DNA of 64,000 nucleotides from Cellulosimicrobium cellulans (GTDB lineage Bacteria > Actinomycetota > Actinomycetes > Actinomycetales > Cellulomonadaceae), in the NCBI RefSeq assembly GCF_006539945.1, contig NZ_BJNZ01000010.1, positions 1 through 64,000 of the forward strand, given 5' to 3'. Made by a program: the position numbers and the translations under genes. Shown piece after piece: positions 52,761 to 60,707 of the stretch. The notes beneath the pieces are model-generated. The model worked only from the letters and a program-made list of their open reading frames with translations, did not search any database and was not told the origin of the DNA. Each line of letters starts with the position of its first letter. The first letter of the stretch is position 1.

Positions 52761-54005
52761 ATGGACGCTCCGCTCACGACGCCCGGCACCGGGCGGCCCT
52801 CGCTGCCCTGGGGCCTGCGTACCGACCTTCGGCGGCACGGCGACGGCGGCGACTCGAGCCGCGTCGGCTACGTCGAGCTCTTCTTCGACCTCGTGTTCGT
52901 CTTCGCCGTCACGCAGCTCTCCCACGGCCTGATCGCGCACCCCGGCGGCGAGGCGCTCGTGCACACGCTCGTGCTGGGCGTCGCGGTCTGGTGGGTGTGG
53001 GTCGACACGATGTGGGTGACGAACTGGCTCGACCCGGAACGGCTGCCGGTGCGTGCCCTGCTCGTGGTGCTCATGCTGCTGGGTCTCGTCCTCGCGAGCG
53101 CGATCCCCGAGGCGTTCGGCGACAAGGGCCTGTTGTTCGCCGTGATGCTCGCGACGATGCAGGTCGGGCGCAGCCTGTTCACGACGGTCGCGATGGGCCG
53201 CGTCTGGCCGGAGAACGCGGTGAACTTCGTCCGCATCACCACGTGGGTCGCCGTGTCCGGGGCCGTGTGGGTCGCGGGCGGCCTGGTCGAGGAGCACCGC
53301 CTGGCGCTGTGGGCGGTCGCCGCGGCGATCGACGTCGCGGGGCCTCGTGCGATGTTCTGGCTGCCCGGGCTCGGCGCGTCGCGCGCGAGCACGTGGGTCG
53401 TGCGCGGCGAGCACATGGCCGAGCGCGTGAGCCTGTTCGTCATCATCTGCCTCGGCGAGTCGATCATCGTCACGGGAGCCGCGTTCGCGGAGCTGCCCCT
53501 CGACGCGACGACCGTCTCGGCGTTCTGCTCCGCGTTCGCGAGCACCGTGCTCATGTGGCTGCTGTTCTTCGACCGCTCGGAGCGGCGCGCGACCGAGTAC
53601 TTCACGTCGCGCGACGAGCGCGGCATGGTGGCGCAGACGGCGTACACCTACGTGCCGTTCGTCATCGTCGCGGGGATCGTGCTCACCGCCGTGGCGGACG
53701 AGCTGGTCCTGCTGCACCCGCTGGGCCACGACGGCGCGGGCCACGCGGACGCGTGGACGGCCGCGCTCGTGTGCGGGGCGGCGGCGACGTACCTGGTGGG
53801 CAACGCGCTCTTCCGCCGGGCGACGGGAGGGCGGTGGTCGGTCCCTCACCTGCTCGGCGCCCTGGCGGTCGGCGCGCTGTACGGGACGCACGCGTGGCTC
53901 ACGCCCCTCGCGCTCAACTGGGTCACCGACGGCATCCTGCTCGCCGTCATCGTCGGCGACGTCGTCCGAGCACGGCGTCGAGGGGTGGCTCCGGCCCCGG
54001 GGTGA
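52761..54005 (+). CDS. ltrA: Low temperature requirement A (LtrA) family membrane protein
   Basis: A 414-residue integral membrane protein with about ten helices. The family signatures VGYVELFFDLVFVFAVTQLS (about residues 35-54) and HMAERVSLFVIICLGESII are present. LtrA of Listeria is needed for growth in the cold; the biochemical role of the family is unclear. ATG 52761 has no strong binding site. Two short hairpins (54007-54024 and 54047-54062) follow. Confidence 0.92.
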   Translation: MDAPLTTPGTGRPSLPWGLRTDLRRHGDGGDSSRVGYVELFFDLVFVFAVTQLSHGLIAHPGGEALVHTLVLGVAVWWVWVDTMWVTNWLDPERLPVRALLVVLMLLGLVLASAIPEAFGDKGLLFAVMLATMQVGRSLFTTVAMGRVWPENAVNFVRITTWVAVSGAVWVAGGLVEEHRLALWAVAAAIDVAGPRAMFWLPGLGASRASTWVVRGEHMAERVSLFVIICLGESIIVTGAAFAELPLDATTVSAFCSAFASTVLMWLLFFDRSERRATEYFTSRDERGMVAQTAYTYVPFVIVAGIVLTAVADELVLLHPLGHDGAGHADAWTAALVCGAAATYLVGNALFRRATGGRWSVPHLLGALAVGALYGTHAWLTPLALNWVTDGILLAVIVGDVVRARRRGVAPAPG

Positions 54006-54006
54006 T

Positions 54007-54062
54007 CCGCACCGAGAGGTGCGGTACGGCCTCTTCGTGCGCTTCACCCGGCTTTCGCCGGG
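54007..54062. terminator. Two small hairpins after ltrA
   Basis: CCGCACC-GAGA-GGTGCGG at 54007-54024 and CCCGGC-TTTC-GCCGGG at 54047-54062. Together they probably end ltrA transcription before the SHOCT gene. Confidence 0.55.
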
Positions 54063-54155
54063 CGCAAACCCCCCATCGTCGCTAGGTTCGCCCTGTTGGT
54101 GCGCGGCAGCCGGCCGTGCTCCGGGTACGGGGAACCGTCAAGAAAGGGCGCGACC

Positions 54156-54530
54156 GTGGACTTCTGGGACTTCTTCTGGCTCCTCGTCTGGAGCTTCTTC
54201 TTCATCGCCTACCTCATCGTGCTCTTCCAGATCATCGCGGACCTCTTCCGCGACCGTGAGCTCTCGGGCTGGTGGAAGGCCGTGTGGATCATCTTCCTCA
54301 TCTTCCTGCCCATCCTGACGTCGCTCGTCTACCTCATCGCCCGCGGGCGCGGGATGGCAGAGCGGCAGGCGGCGGCGGTCGCCCAGGCGAAGCAGGACAC
54401 CGACGCGTACATCCGCCAGGTCGCGACCACGTCGCCGGCCGAGCAGATCTCGCACGCCAAGTCGCTCCTCGACTCCGGGGCGATCACGCCCGAGGAGTTC
54501 GCACAGCTCAAGGCGAAGGCGCTCGCCTGA
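54156..54530 (+). CDS. SHOCT-domain membrane protein with PLDc_N-type helices
   Basis: A 124-residue protein with two N-terminal helices (about residues 5-27 and 44-64; WWKAVWIIFLIFLPILTSLV), a charged linker with Gln/Ala repeats, and a C-terminal SHOCT motif (AEQISHAKSLLDSGAITPEE, FAQLKAKAL). The SHOCT segment is thought to mediate oligomerisation. GTG 54156 follows AAGAAAGGGCG. The function is unknown; such proteins are common in actinobacteria. Confidence 0.88.
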   Translation: MDFWDFFWLLVWSFFFIAYLIVLFQIIADLFRDRELSGWWKAVWIIFLIFLPILTSLVYLIARGRGMAERQAAAVAQAKQDTDAYIRQVATTSPAEQISHAKSLLDSGAITPEEFAQLKAKALA

Positions 54531-54567
54531 CCGACCTCGCGTGACCGGCCCGTCCCACGATCGAGGG

Positions 54568-55557
54568 ATGACCCGCTTCGGCTACACCCTCATGACCGAG
54601 CAGTCCGGCCCGCGCGCGCTCGTCGAGCACGCGGTCGACGCGGAGCGCGTCGGCTTCGAGTTCGAGGTGATGAGCGACCACTACTTCCCGTGGCTCGACG
54701 CCCAGGGCCACTCCCCCTACGCCTGGTCCGTGCTCGGCGCCGTCGCCCAGGCGACGGAGCGCGTCGGGCTCATGACGTACGTGACCTGCCCCCTGCTGCG
54801 CTACCACCCGGCCGTGGTCGCGCAGAAGGCCGCGACGGTCGCCCTCCTCTCCGACGACCGCTTCACCCTCGGCCTCGGCGCCGGCGAGAACCTCAACGAG
54901 CACGTCGCGGGCGAGCGGTGGCCCGCGGTCGGCGAGCGGCACGACATGCTCGAGGAGGCCGTGGAGATCATCCGGTCCCTGCTCGCCGGCGAGCGCCTCA
55001 CGTTCGAGGGCGTGCACTACCGCGTCGACTCCGCCCGGCTCTGGGACCTCCCCGACGAGACCGTGGAGATCGGCGTCGCCGTCTCCGGCCCGCAGTCGGT
55101 CGAGCGGTTCGCCCCGCTGGCCGACCACCTCGTGACCACCGAGCCCGACGCCGACGTGGTCCAGCGGTGGTCCGCGGTCCGGGGCCGCGCGGACCTCGCG
55201 CCGTCGCGCGTCGTCGGGCAGATGCCGATCTGCTGGGACCCCGACGAGGACGTCGCGGTGGCCCGCGCGCACGAGCAGTTCCGCTGGTCCGTGGGCGGCT
55301 GGCGCGTGAACGCCGACCTGCCCACGACCGAGGCGTTCGAGGCCGCGAGCCAGTTCGTCCGGCCCGAGGACGTCGCGCGGTCGATCCCGTGCGGTCCGGA
55401 CCTCGACGCGATCGTCGAGGCGGCGTCCGCATGGTGGGAGGCGGGGTTCACCGACCTCGCGCTCGTCCAGGTGGGCGAGGTCGGGCAGCGGGAGTTCCTC
55501 GCGGACGCCGCGGGGCCGCTGCTGGAGAAGCTGCGCGCGGCGGCCCCGGCGACGTGA
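54568..55557 (+). CDS. LLM-class F420-dependent oxidoreductase (TIGR03557-type)
   Basis: A 329-residue TIM-barrel oxidoreductase of the luciferase-like group. MTRFGYTLMTEQSGP at the N-terminus, FEVMSDHYFPWLDAQGHSPY, LGLGAGENLNEHV and the C-terminal FTDLALVQVG are typical of the G6PDH-like F420 subgroup. ATG 54568 is chosen because the family begins here; a GTG 27 bases upstream is possible. It indicates that the organism makes coenzyme F420. It is unrelated to the broken LLM gene at 31.2 kb, which is of the SsuD type. Confidence 0.9.
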   Translation: MTRFGYTLMTEQSGPRALVEHAVDAERVGFEFEVMSDHYFPWLDAQGHSPYAWSVLGAVAQATERVGLMTYVTCPLLRYHPAVVAQKAATVALLSDDRFTLGLGAGENLNEHVAGERWPAVGERHDMLEEAVEIIRSLLAGERLTFEGVHYRVDSARLWDLPDETVEIGVAVSGPQSVERFAPLADHLVTTEPDADVVQRWSAVRGRADLAPSRVVGQMPICWDPDEDVAVARAHEQFRWSVGGWRVNADLPTTEAFEAASQFVRPEDVARSIPCGPDLDAIVEAASAWWEAGFTDLALVQVGEVGQREFLADAAGPLLEKLRAAAPAT

Positions 55558-55564
55558 GCGTCCG

Positions 55565-56461
55565 TCAGGACCGCGCCGCGGCCTCGGGCGCGTAGGAGCC
55601 GCTCTCCAGCTCCTCGACCAGCGACCCGCGGACCGGGGTCCAGCCGAGCGCGGCCGCCCGCACCGCGCGCGTCGCCTGGTCCAGCAGCAGCGCGTCCGCG
55701 AAGGGCGCACCGAACCGCTCGCGGGTCGCCTCCACCGACTGCGGCACGACGACGCCGTCCAGCCCCGCGGCCCGGCTCGCCGCCTCGGTGAGCGCCCGGA
55801 CCGTGGGGTGCTCCGCCGTCGTGCCGAGCAGGTGGCCGCGGGCCCCCTGCTCCAGCGCGAGCGCGTAGAGCACCGCGAGGTCGTCGACGTGCACGACCGA
55901 CCAGTGCTGCGCGCCGTCGCCCACGAGCGCGAGGCCTGGTCCGTCCGGTCCGTCCACGCGCGGCGCCCCCGAGACGAGCGCGGGGATGCCGCGCCCGTCC
56001 CCGTAGACGACGCCGGGCGCGACGACGGACGCGACGACGTCCTGGGCGAGCAGCAGCTCCTCCACGGCGACGCGCCACGCGACGATCGCGGGCGGGTCGG
56101 TCGGCGAGCTCTCCGTCGCCGCCCCGCGGCCCCACTTCCACACCCCGCTCGTGTGCACGAACGGCCTGGTCGTCCCTCCGAACGCGCGCGTGACCGCCTC
56201 GACGACCGCGCGGTCGAGGGCCTCGCTCGTCCCGTCGCCGGGCGCGGCGGCGTGGATCGCGCCCTCGGCCCGGTCGAGGACGGCGACGAGCGCGTCGGCG
56301 TCGTACGCGTCCACCTGGGCGGGGGTGGCCCCGGCCGCGGCGACGGACGCGGCGGACGCCTCGGACCGCACGAGCGCGGTCACCTCGTGCCCGCGGCCGT
56401 GCAGCTCGCGCAGCACGGCCGACCCGACCAACCCGGTTCCCCCGGTGAGCAGCACCCGCAT
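55565..56461 (-). CDS. NAD-dependent epimerase/dehydratase family protein
   Basis: A 298-residue extended short-chain dehydrogenase. MRVLLTGGTGLVGSAVLREL is the nucleotide-binding start (TGGTGLVG), and SGVWKWG stands where the Tyr-x3-Lys catalytic pair is usually found, so activity may be altered or lost. The substrate is unknown. ATG 56461 follows CGGGAGGTACGAC. It is divergent from an HxlR regulator that probably controls it, and convergent with the F420 oxidoreductase. Confidence 0.87.
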   Translation of the reverse strand: MRVLLTGGTGLVGSAVLRELHGRGHEVTALVRSEASAASVAAAGATPAQVDAYDADALVAVLDRAEGAIHAAAPGDGTSEALDRAVVEAVTRAFGGTTRPFVHTSGVWKWGRGAATESSPTDPPAIVAWRVAVEELLLAQDVVASVVAPGVVYGDGRGIPALVSGAPRVDGPDGPGLALVGDGAQHWSVVHVDDLAVLYALALEQGARGHLLGTTAEHPTVRALTEAASRAAGLDGVVVPQSVEATRERFGAPFADALLLDQATRAVRAAALGWTPVRGSLVEELESGSYAPEAAARS

Positions 56462-56525
56462 GTCGTACCTCCCGTGTCGTGGCCGGTCGGCGACCGGTCC
56501 GGACGCACGGTATCTCTCAGGTACT

Positions 56526-56537
56526 GGTGACTTCACC
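56526..56537. promoter_or_regulatory. Candidate HxlR operator
   Basis: GGTGACTTCACC is a palindrome (5-bp arms) in the 101-bp gap between the divergent epimerase and HxlR genes, flanked by GGTACT and GTGCCATAC. Binding by the HxlR protein is inferred from position only. Confidence 0.4.
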
Positions 56538-56562
56538 GTGCCATACTTCCCCGGTGGATACC

Positions 56563-56994
56563 ATGGCGAGCCGACCGGGCGGCGACGCCACCGCACACGT
56601 CTCGCGGAGCGGACCCGACAGCAGGGCCGACGGCGCACCCGACGTGTTCGCCGCCGACTGCCCGAGCCGGCTCGTCGTCGAGCGCATCGGCGACAAGTGG
56701 ACGCTCCTCGTCTTCATGGCCCTGCGCCGGCGCGTCCTGCGCTTCGGCGAGCTGCGCGACCTCGTCGGCGTCGTCACTCCCAAGGTCCTGACCCAGACGC
56801 TGCGCTCGCTCGAGCGTGACGGCCTGGTCCAGCGCACCGTCTACGCCGAGGTGCCGCCGCGCGTGGAGTACGCGCTCACCGACCTCGGCCGGTCGCTCCT
56901 CGGCCCCATCGACGCGATCCGCGCCTGGTCGGAGGAGAACGGCGAGCGCATCGCCGCGTCACGGGCCGCCGCGAGCGACCGGGCCGGGGCGTGA
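56563..56994 (+). CDS. HxlR-family transcriptional regulator
   Basis: A 143-residue winged-helix regulator. The HxlR core begins CPSRLVVERIGDKWTLLVFM (Cys near residue 33, the redox-sensitive position of many family members) and continues LRFGELRDLVGVVTPKVLTQ and the wing YAEVPPRVEYALTDLG. A ~30-residue disordered N-terminus precedes it. ATG 56563 is used; a GTG at 56554 is possible. It is divergent from the epimerase gene. The following 143 bases to holB contain no supported gene. Confidence 0.9.
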   Translation: MASRPGGDATAHVSRSGPDSRADGAPDVFAADCPSRLVVERIGDKWTLLVFMALRRRVLRFGELRDLVGVVTPKVLTQTLRSLERDGLVQRTVYAEVPPRVEYALTDLGRSLLGPIDAIRAWSEENGERIAASRAAASDRAGA

Positions 56995-57137
56995 ACGCCC
57001 GCCGTCGGACCCGACCCCTCCGGCCGCGCCGGCAACCTCCGCGCGATCCTCCTCTGCGCTGATGCTCGCGTTCCTGCTGGCGTTCACGGTCGGTGCCGTG
57101 TCGTCGACCGTCTGCGGGCAGGGCGGCCGTGAGCGCG

Positions 57138-58274
57138 TCAGCCCTGAGGACGCAGCGCGACGACCATCGCCTCGACCGCGAGCAGCGGCGCGACGTTGCC
57201 CTCGAGCCGCTCGCGCGCGACACCGATCGCGTCCATCCGCCGCACGGTCTGCTCCGGCGTGGAGTCCTCGGCGAGCGTGCGCACCGCGTCCGCGAGCTCG
57301 ACGTTGACGAGCTCGACCTCGGCCCCGAGCTGCACGACGAGCACGTCGCGGTAGAGGGACAGCAGGTCGACCATCGCGCGGTCGAGCACGTCGCGCTGGT
57401 GCCGGGTCGCGCGTCGCTTCTGGTCGGCCTCGAGGTCGCGGAGCTGGGACCGCAGGCGGGGCGGGAGGGTCTCGCCGTCGGCGACGCCGAGCGCGCGCAG
57501 CAGCTCGGCCTTCTCGGCCGCGTCGCGCTCCTCCGTCGCGGCCTTCGCCTCGGCCTGCGCGAGGTCCACCAGCTCCCCGGCGGCGAGGACGGCGTCGCCC
57601 ACCCCGCGGACGCGGCGCGCGAGCGAGAGCACCGACGTCCGCCGCTCCCGGGCCCCCGCGTCGCGGGCGAGCCGGCGCGCGAGCCCGATGTGGCTCTGCG
57701 CCGCGCGGGCGGCGACGAGCGCGACCTGCTCGTCGACGCCGTCGCGCTGGACCAGCAGCCCGGCCACGGCCTCGACGGGGGGCACGCGGAGCACGACGCC
57801 GCGGCAGCGGGACCGGATGGTGACGAGCACGTCCTGCGGGCTCGGCGCGCAGAGGATCCACACCGTGTGGGGCGCGGGCTCCTCGATCGCCTTGAGCAGC
57901 ACGTTCGTGGTGCGCTCCGCCATGCGGTCGGCGTCCTCGACGACGATCACGCGACGCCGCCCTTGCGACGGCGTGCGGCTCGCGACCATCACGAGGTCGC
58001 GCACCTCGTCGATCTTGATCGTCACGAGCTCCGTCGCGACGAGCGTCACGTCGGGATGGGTCCCGGCGAGCGTGGTGCGGCACGCCTGGCAGTGCCCGCA
58101 CCCGCCCTGCTCGCACTGGAGCGCGGCGGCGAACGCGCGCGCGGCGTTCGAGCGGCCGGAGCCGGGCGGGCCGGTGAGCAGCCACGCGTGCGTCATCGCG
58201 GCGGGGTCGGTCGCGGCGGCGCGGAGCACCTCGACGGCCTGCTCCTGGCCGACGACGTCGTCCCAGACGGTCAC
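57138..58274 (-). CDS. holB: DNA polymerase III subunit delta'
   Basis: A 378-residue clamp-loader subunit. The AAA+ domain has GPPGSGRS (residues 35-42; Arg in place of the Walker Lys, as expected for the non-hydrolysing delta') and a zinc-binding cluster CEQGGCGHCQAC (Cys54, 59, 62, 65). VIVVEDADRM and LLKAIEEPAPHTVW are conserved. The GTG start overlaps the tmk stop (GTGA), giving the standard tmk-holB pair. Confidence 0.95.
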   Translation of the reverse strand: MTVWDDVVGQEQAVEVLRAAATDPAAMTHAWLLTGPPGSGRSNAARAFAAALQCEQGGCGHCQACRTTLAGTHPDVTLVATELVTIKIDEVRDLVMVASRTPSQGRRRVIVVEDADRMAERTTNVLLKAIEEPAPHTVWILCAPSPQDVLVTIRSRCRGVVLRVPPVEAVAGLLVQRDGVDEQVALVAARAAQSHIGLARRLARDAGARERRTSVLSLARRVRGVGDAVLAAGELVDLAQAEAKAATEERDAAEKAELLRALGVADGETLPPRLRSQLRDLEADQKRRATRHQRDVLDRAMVDLLSLYRDVLVVQLGAEVELVNVELADAVRTLAEDSTPEQTVRRMDAIGVARERLEGNVAPLLAVEAMVVALRPQG

Positions 58275-59041
58275 GCGGCACCGCTCCCCGTCGTCGGCCC
58301 GGCGGCACCCGGCCCGAGGCCGAGGCCGAGGCCCGGGGTGTACCCGATCGCGCTGTCGGTGTCGTCGAAGCCGTCGTCGGGCTCGGCCGCGATCGTGTCC
58401 TCCGCCTCCTCGACGACCGGCGTGAGCTCGAGCCGCGCGGCGACGTCGACCCGGATCTGCGCCTGGAGGTCGTCGATCGAGGCCGTGGCGTCGAGCACGA
58501 CCCAGCGTTCCGGGTCCGCCGCCGCGCGCGCGAGGAACGCCTCCCGCGTGCGGCGGTGGAACTCCGCCCCGGCGCGCTCCAGGCGGTCGTGCTGCCGCCG
58601 GATCCGCGCGGAGGCCGCGGCCGGGTCGAGGTCGAGCAGGATCGTGACGTCCGGCATGAGGTCCTGCACGGCCCAGCGCGAGATGAGCTCGACCTCGTCC
58701 GCGCCGAGCTCGCGTCCGCCCGCCTGGTACGCGACCGACGAGTCGAGGTAGCGGTCCGTGACGACGATGGCGCCGCGCTCGAGCGCGGGGCGCACCAGGC
58801 TCGCGACGTGGTGCGCGCGGTCCGCCGCGTAGATGAGCGCCTCGGTGCGCGGGTCCATGTCCTGCCCGTGGAGCACCGCCGCGCGCAGCTCCTTGCCGAG
58901 CTCGGTGCCGCCGGGCTCGCGCGTCAGCACGACCTCGCGCCCCGTGAGCTCGCCGAGCCACTGCCCGAGCAGGCGCGACTGGGTGGACTTGCCGACGCCG
59001 TCGCCGCCCTCGAAGGAGATGAAGTACCCGGGTGCGCTCAC
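58271..59041 (-). CDS. tmk: Thymidylate kinase
   Basis: A 256-residue dTMP kinase, making dTDP. GYFISFEGGDGVGKSTQ has the P-loop at residues 11-18, TREPGGTELGKELR is the substrate loop and VVTDRYLDSSVAYQ the DRY motif. The C-terminus has about 45 extra residues, acidic then Gly/Leu-rich. The GTG at 59041 is preferred over those at 59050 and 59071: a TAGGGT -10 element lies seven bases upstream (59049-59054), as in leaderless genes. It is divergent from the HAD gene. Confidence 0.95.
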   Translation of the reverse strand: MSAPGYFISFEGGDGVGKSTQSRLLGQWLGELTGREVVLTREPGGTELGKELRAAVLHGQDMDPRTEALIYAADRAHHVASLVRPALERGAIVVTDRYLDSSVAYQAGGRELGADEVELISRWAVQDLMPDVTILLDLDPAAASARIRRQHDRLERAGAEFHRRTREAFLARAAADPERWVVLDATASIDDLQAQIRVDVAARLELTPVVEEAEDTIAAEPDDGFDDTDSAIGYTPGLGLGLGPGAAGPTTGSGAA

Positions 59042-59099
59042 GGCGTCCACCCTAGCCGCGGCGTCGGACACCGGTGCGGCCGCGGGCTAGCCTCGGGGC

Positions 59100-59810
59100 A
59101 TGCCCGACCCCGCTGCCGCGCCCCGCCCCCTGCCCACCCCCGGCGTCGCGTTCGCCGGACGCACGTTCGACGCCGTGCTGTTCGACATGGACGGCACGCT
59201 CATCGACTCGGTCCCGGCGGTCGACCGGAACTGGCGGCGCTGGGCCGCGGAGCACGGCCTGCCCGACCCGGAGGAGTTCCAGATCCAGCACGGCACCCCG
59301 GCGCGCACGCTCATCGCCGAGCTCCTGCCGGAGGACCGGGTCGAGTCGGCCTACGAGCGCATCCACGCGCTCGAGCTCGAGGACAACGAGGGCGTGACGA
59401 TCCTGCCCGGGACTCGGGACGCCCTGGCCGTCCTCCCGCCCGCGCGGCAGGCGATCGTCACGTCCTGCACGCGCCCGCTCGCTGCGGCGCGCATGACGGC
59501 GTCGGGCCTCGACGCGCCGTCGGTCGTGGTGACGGCCGACGACGTGGCGCGCGGCAAGCCCGACCCGGACCCGTTCCTGCTCGGCGCGGAGCGCCTCGGC
59601 GTGGACCCGGCGCGGTGCCTCGTCGTCGAGGACGCCCCTGCAGGGATCGCCGCGGCGCGCGCGGCGGGCTGCGCGACGCTCGCCGTGACCGGCACCCACT
59701 CGGCCGCCGAGCTCGCGGAGGCGTCCCCCGCGCCCGACGCACTGGCGAGCGGGCTCGCGGCGGTCCGCTTCGTCGTCGGGCCCGACGGCGTCCGCGTCAC
59801 CGACGCCTGA
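59100..59810 (+). CDS. HAD-superfamily sugar-phosphate phosphatase
   Basis: A 236-residue HAD hydrolase with a helical cap. Motif I is FDAVLFDMDGTLIDS, motif II IVTSCTR, motif III GKPDPDPFLLGAERLG and motif IV VVEDAPAGIAAARAAG. The pattern is that of beta-phosphoglucomutase-like sugar phosphatases. The ATG at 59100 has TAGCCT six bases upstream and no ribosome binding site, a textbook leaderless start. It is convergent with the MarR gene, six bases apart. Confidence 0.92.
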   Translation: MPDPAAAPRPLPTPGVAFAGRTFDAVLFDMDGTLIDSVPAVDRNWRRWAAEHGLPDPEEFQIQHGTPARTLIAELLPEDRVESAYERIHALELEDNEGVTILPGTRDALAVLPPARQAIVTSCTRPLAAARMTASGLDAPSVVVTADDVARGKPDPDPFLLGAERLGVDPARCLVVEDAPAGIAAARAAGCATLAVTGTHSAAELAEASPAPDALASGLAAVRFVVGPDGVRVTDA

Positions 59811-59816
59811 CTCTCG

Positions 59817-60320
59817 TCAGTAGACGCCCGCGCGCAGCGCGGCCGCGACGACCTTGGACGCTGCGGCGTGGACCTCGGCGAGCTCGTCGAGGGTGAGTCC
59901 CGTGGCCGCGACGATCGACGGCGGGATGCGCTCGGCGTCGCGGCGGCGCGCGCGCCCCTCGGGGGTGAGGGTCACGCGGACCTGGCGGCCGTCGTCGGGC
60001 GAGCGCGACCGGCGCACGTACCCGAGCGCCTCCAGCCGCTTGAGCAGGGGCGAGAGCGTGCCGGCGTCGAGGTGCAGGCGCACGGCGAGGTCGCCGACGG
60101 TCGACGTCGCCCCCGCGGCGTCGTCCTGCCAGAGCGCGAGGAGCACGAGGTACTGCGGGTGCGTGATGCCGAGCGGCTCGAGCAGCGGGCGGTACAGCGC
60201 GACCATGCCCCGTGCCCCCGCCGAGAGCGCGAAGCAGACCTGCGCCTCGAGCGCGAGGGGGTCGGCGAACAGCGTCCCCGCTCCTCGCGCGACCGTCCCG
60301 TCGACCTCGTCACCCGCCAC
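59817..60320 (-). CDS. MarR-family transcriptional regulator
   Basis: A 167-residue MarR protein. The winged HTH spans about residues 55-115 (YLVLLALWQDDAAGATSTVG, VRLHLDAGTLSPLLKRLEAL, YVRRSRSPDDGRQVRVTLT). LCFALSAGARG near residue 32 has a Cys at the position used for redox sensing in OhrR/MarR proteins. The GTG start is six bases after TACCAT (60327-60332), leaderless. Two identical palindromes lie upstream, shared with the small divergent gene. Confidence 0.92.
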   Translation of the reverse strand: MAGDEVDGTVARGAGTLFADPLALEAQVCFALSAGARGMVALYRPLLEPLGITHPQYLVLLALWQDDAAGATSTVGDLAVRLHLDAGTLSPLLKRLEALGYVRRSRSPDDGRQVRVTLTPEGRARRRDAERIPPSIVAATGLTLDELAEVHAAASKVVAAALRAGVY

Positions 60321-60350
60321 GGCGCCATGGTACCGAGGATCGCGCTATTC

Positions 60351-60377
60351 TTGGTGCACCAATGATTGGTGCACCAA
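60351..60377. promoter_or_regulatory. Double MarR operator
   Basis: The 12-bp palindrome TTGGTGCACCAA occurs twice, at 60351-60362 and 60366-60377, with three bases between (15-bp period). The first copy covers the -35 region of the MarR gene and abuts TATTCT (60346-60351), a -10 for the divergent small gene. Autoregulation and control of the small gene are inferred. Confidence 0.85.
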
Positions 60378-60408
60378 TCATCGACGAGACCTTGCAGCGG
60401 AGGACGCC

Positions 60409-60618
60409 GTGGCGCGGAAGAAGGACAGGCGCACGCTCGGCATGCGCATCACCGAGGGCTTCCTCCCGATCTTCGGCCCCGCGCAGGTGGGCCGGCAGGA
60501 CGCGGACGGGCGCGGGGTGTCCGACGCCGAGCGCGAGCGCGACCAGGAGCTCAAGACCCGCTTCGAGCGCGTGACGGGCCCGGACGGCCGCAGCTACGTC
60601 GTCGAGCACACCGACTGA
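60409..60618 (+). CDS. Small basic protein controlled with the MarR gene
   Basis: A 69-residue protein starting VARKKDRRTLGMRITEGFLP; the middle is acidic and predicted helical (SDAERERDQELKTRFERV) and the end reads GPDGRSYVVEHTD. No family with known function was recognised. GTG 60409 follows GCGGAGG. It shares a double operator with the divergent MarR gene, so it is probably its target. Confidence 0.7.
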   Translation: MARKKDRRTLGMRITEGFLPIFGPAQVGRQDADGRGVSDAERERDQELKTRFERVTGPDGRSYVVEHTD

Positions 60619-60635
60619 CCCTCCCGCGGGAGCGA

Positions 60636-60707
60636 CCCGAGCGCGTCCGGATCGGCCCTCCGAGGGTCGGTCCGGGCCGCTCGGGTCGAGCCCGGGGCCC
60701 CGGGCTC
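60636..60707. terminator. Composite bidirectional terminator
   Basis: 60636-60660 pairs imperfectly with 60662-60685 (outer arms CCCGAGCG/CGCTCGGG, with G-T pairs inside). GAGCCCGGGGCCCCGGGCTC at 60688-60707 is a perfect 20-bp palindrome reaching into the stop codon of the next gene. It separates two convergent genes. Confidence 0.75.

Noticed and set aside
56816-57307. A plus-strand ORF with a short hydrophobic segment between HxlR and holB
   Set aside because: Its ends are antisense or out of frame to HxlR and holB, and the hydrophobic stretch of about 16 residues has no start context.
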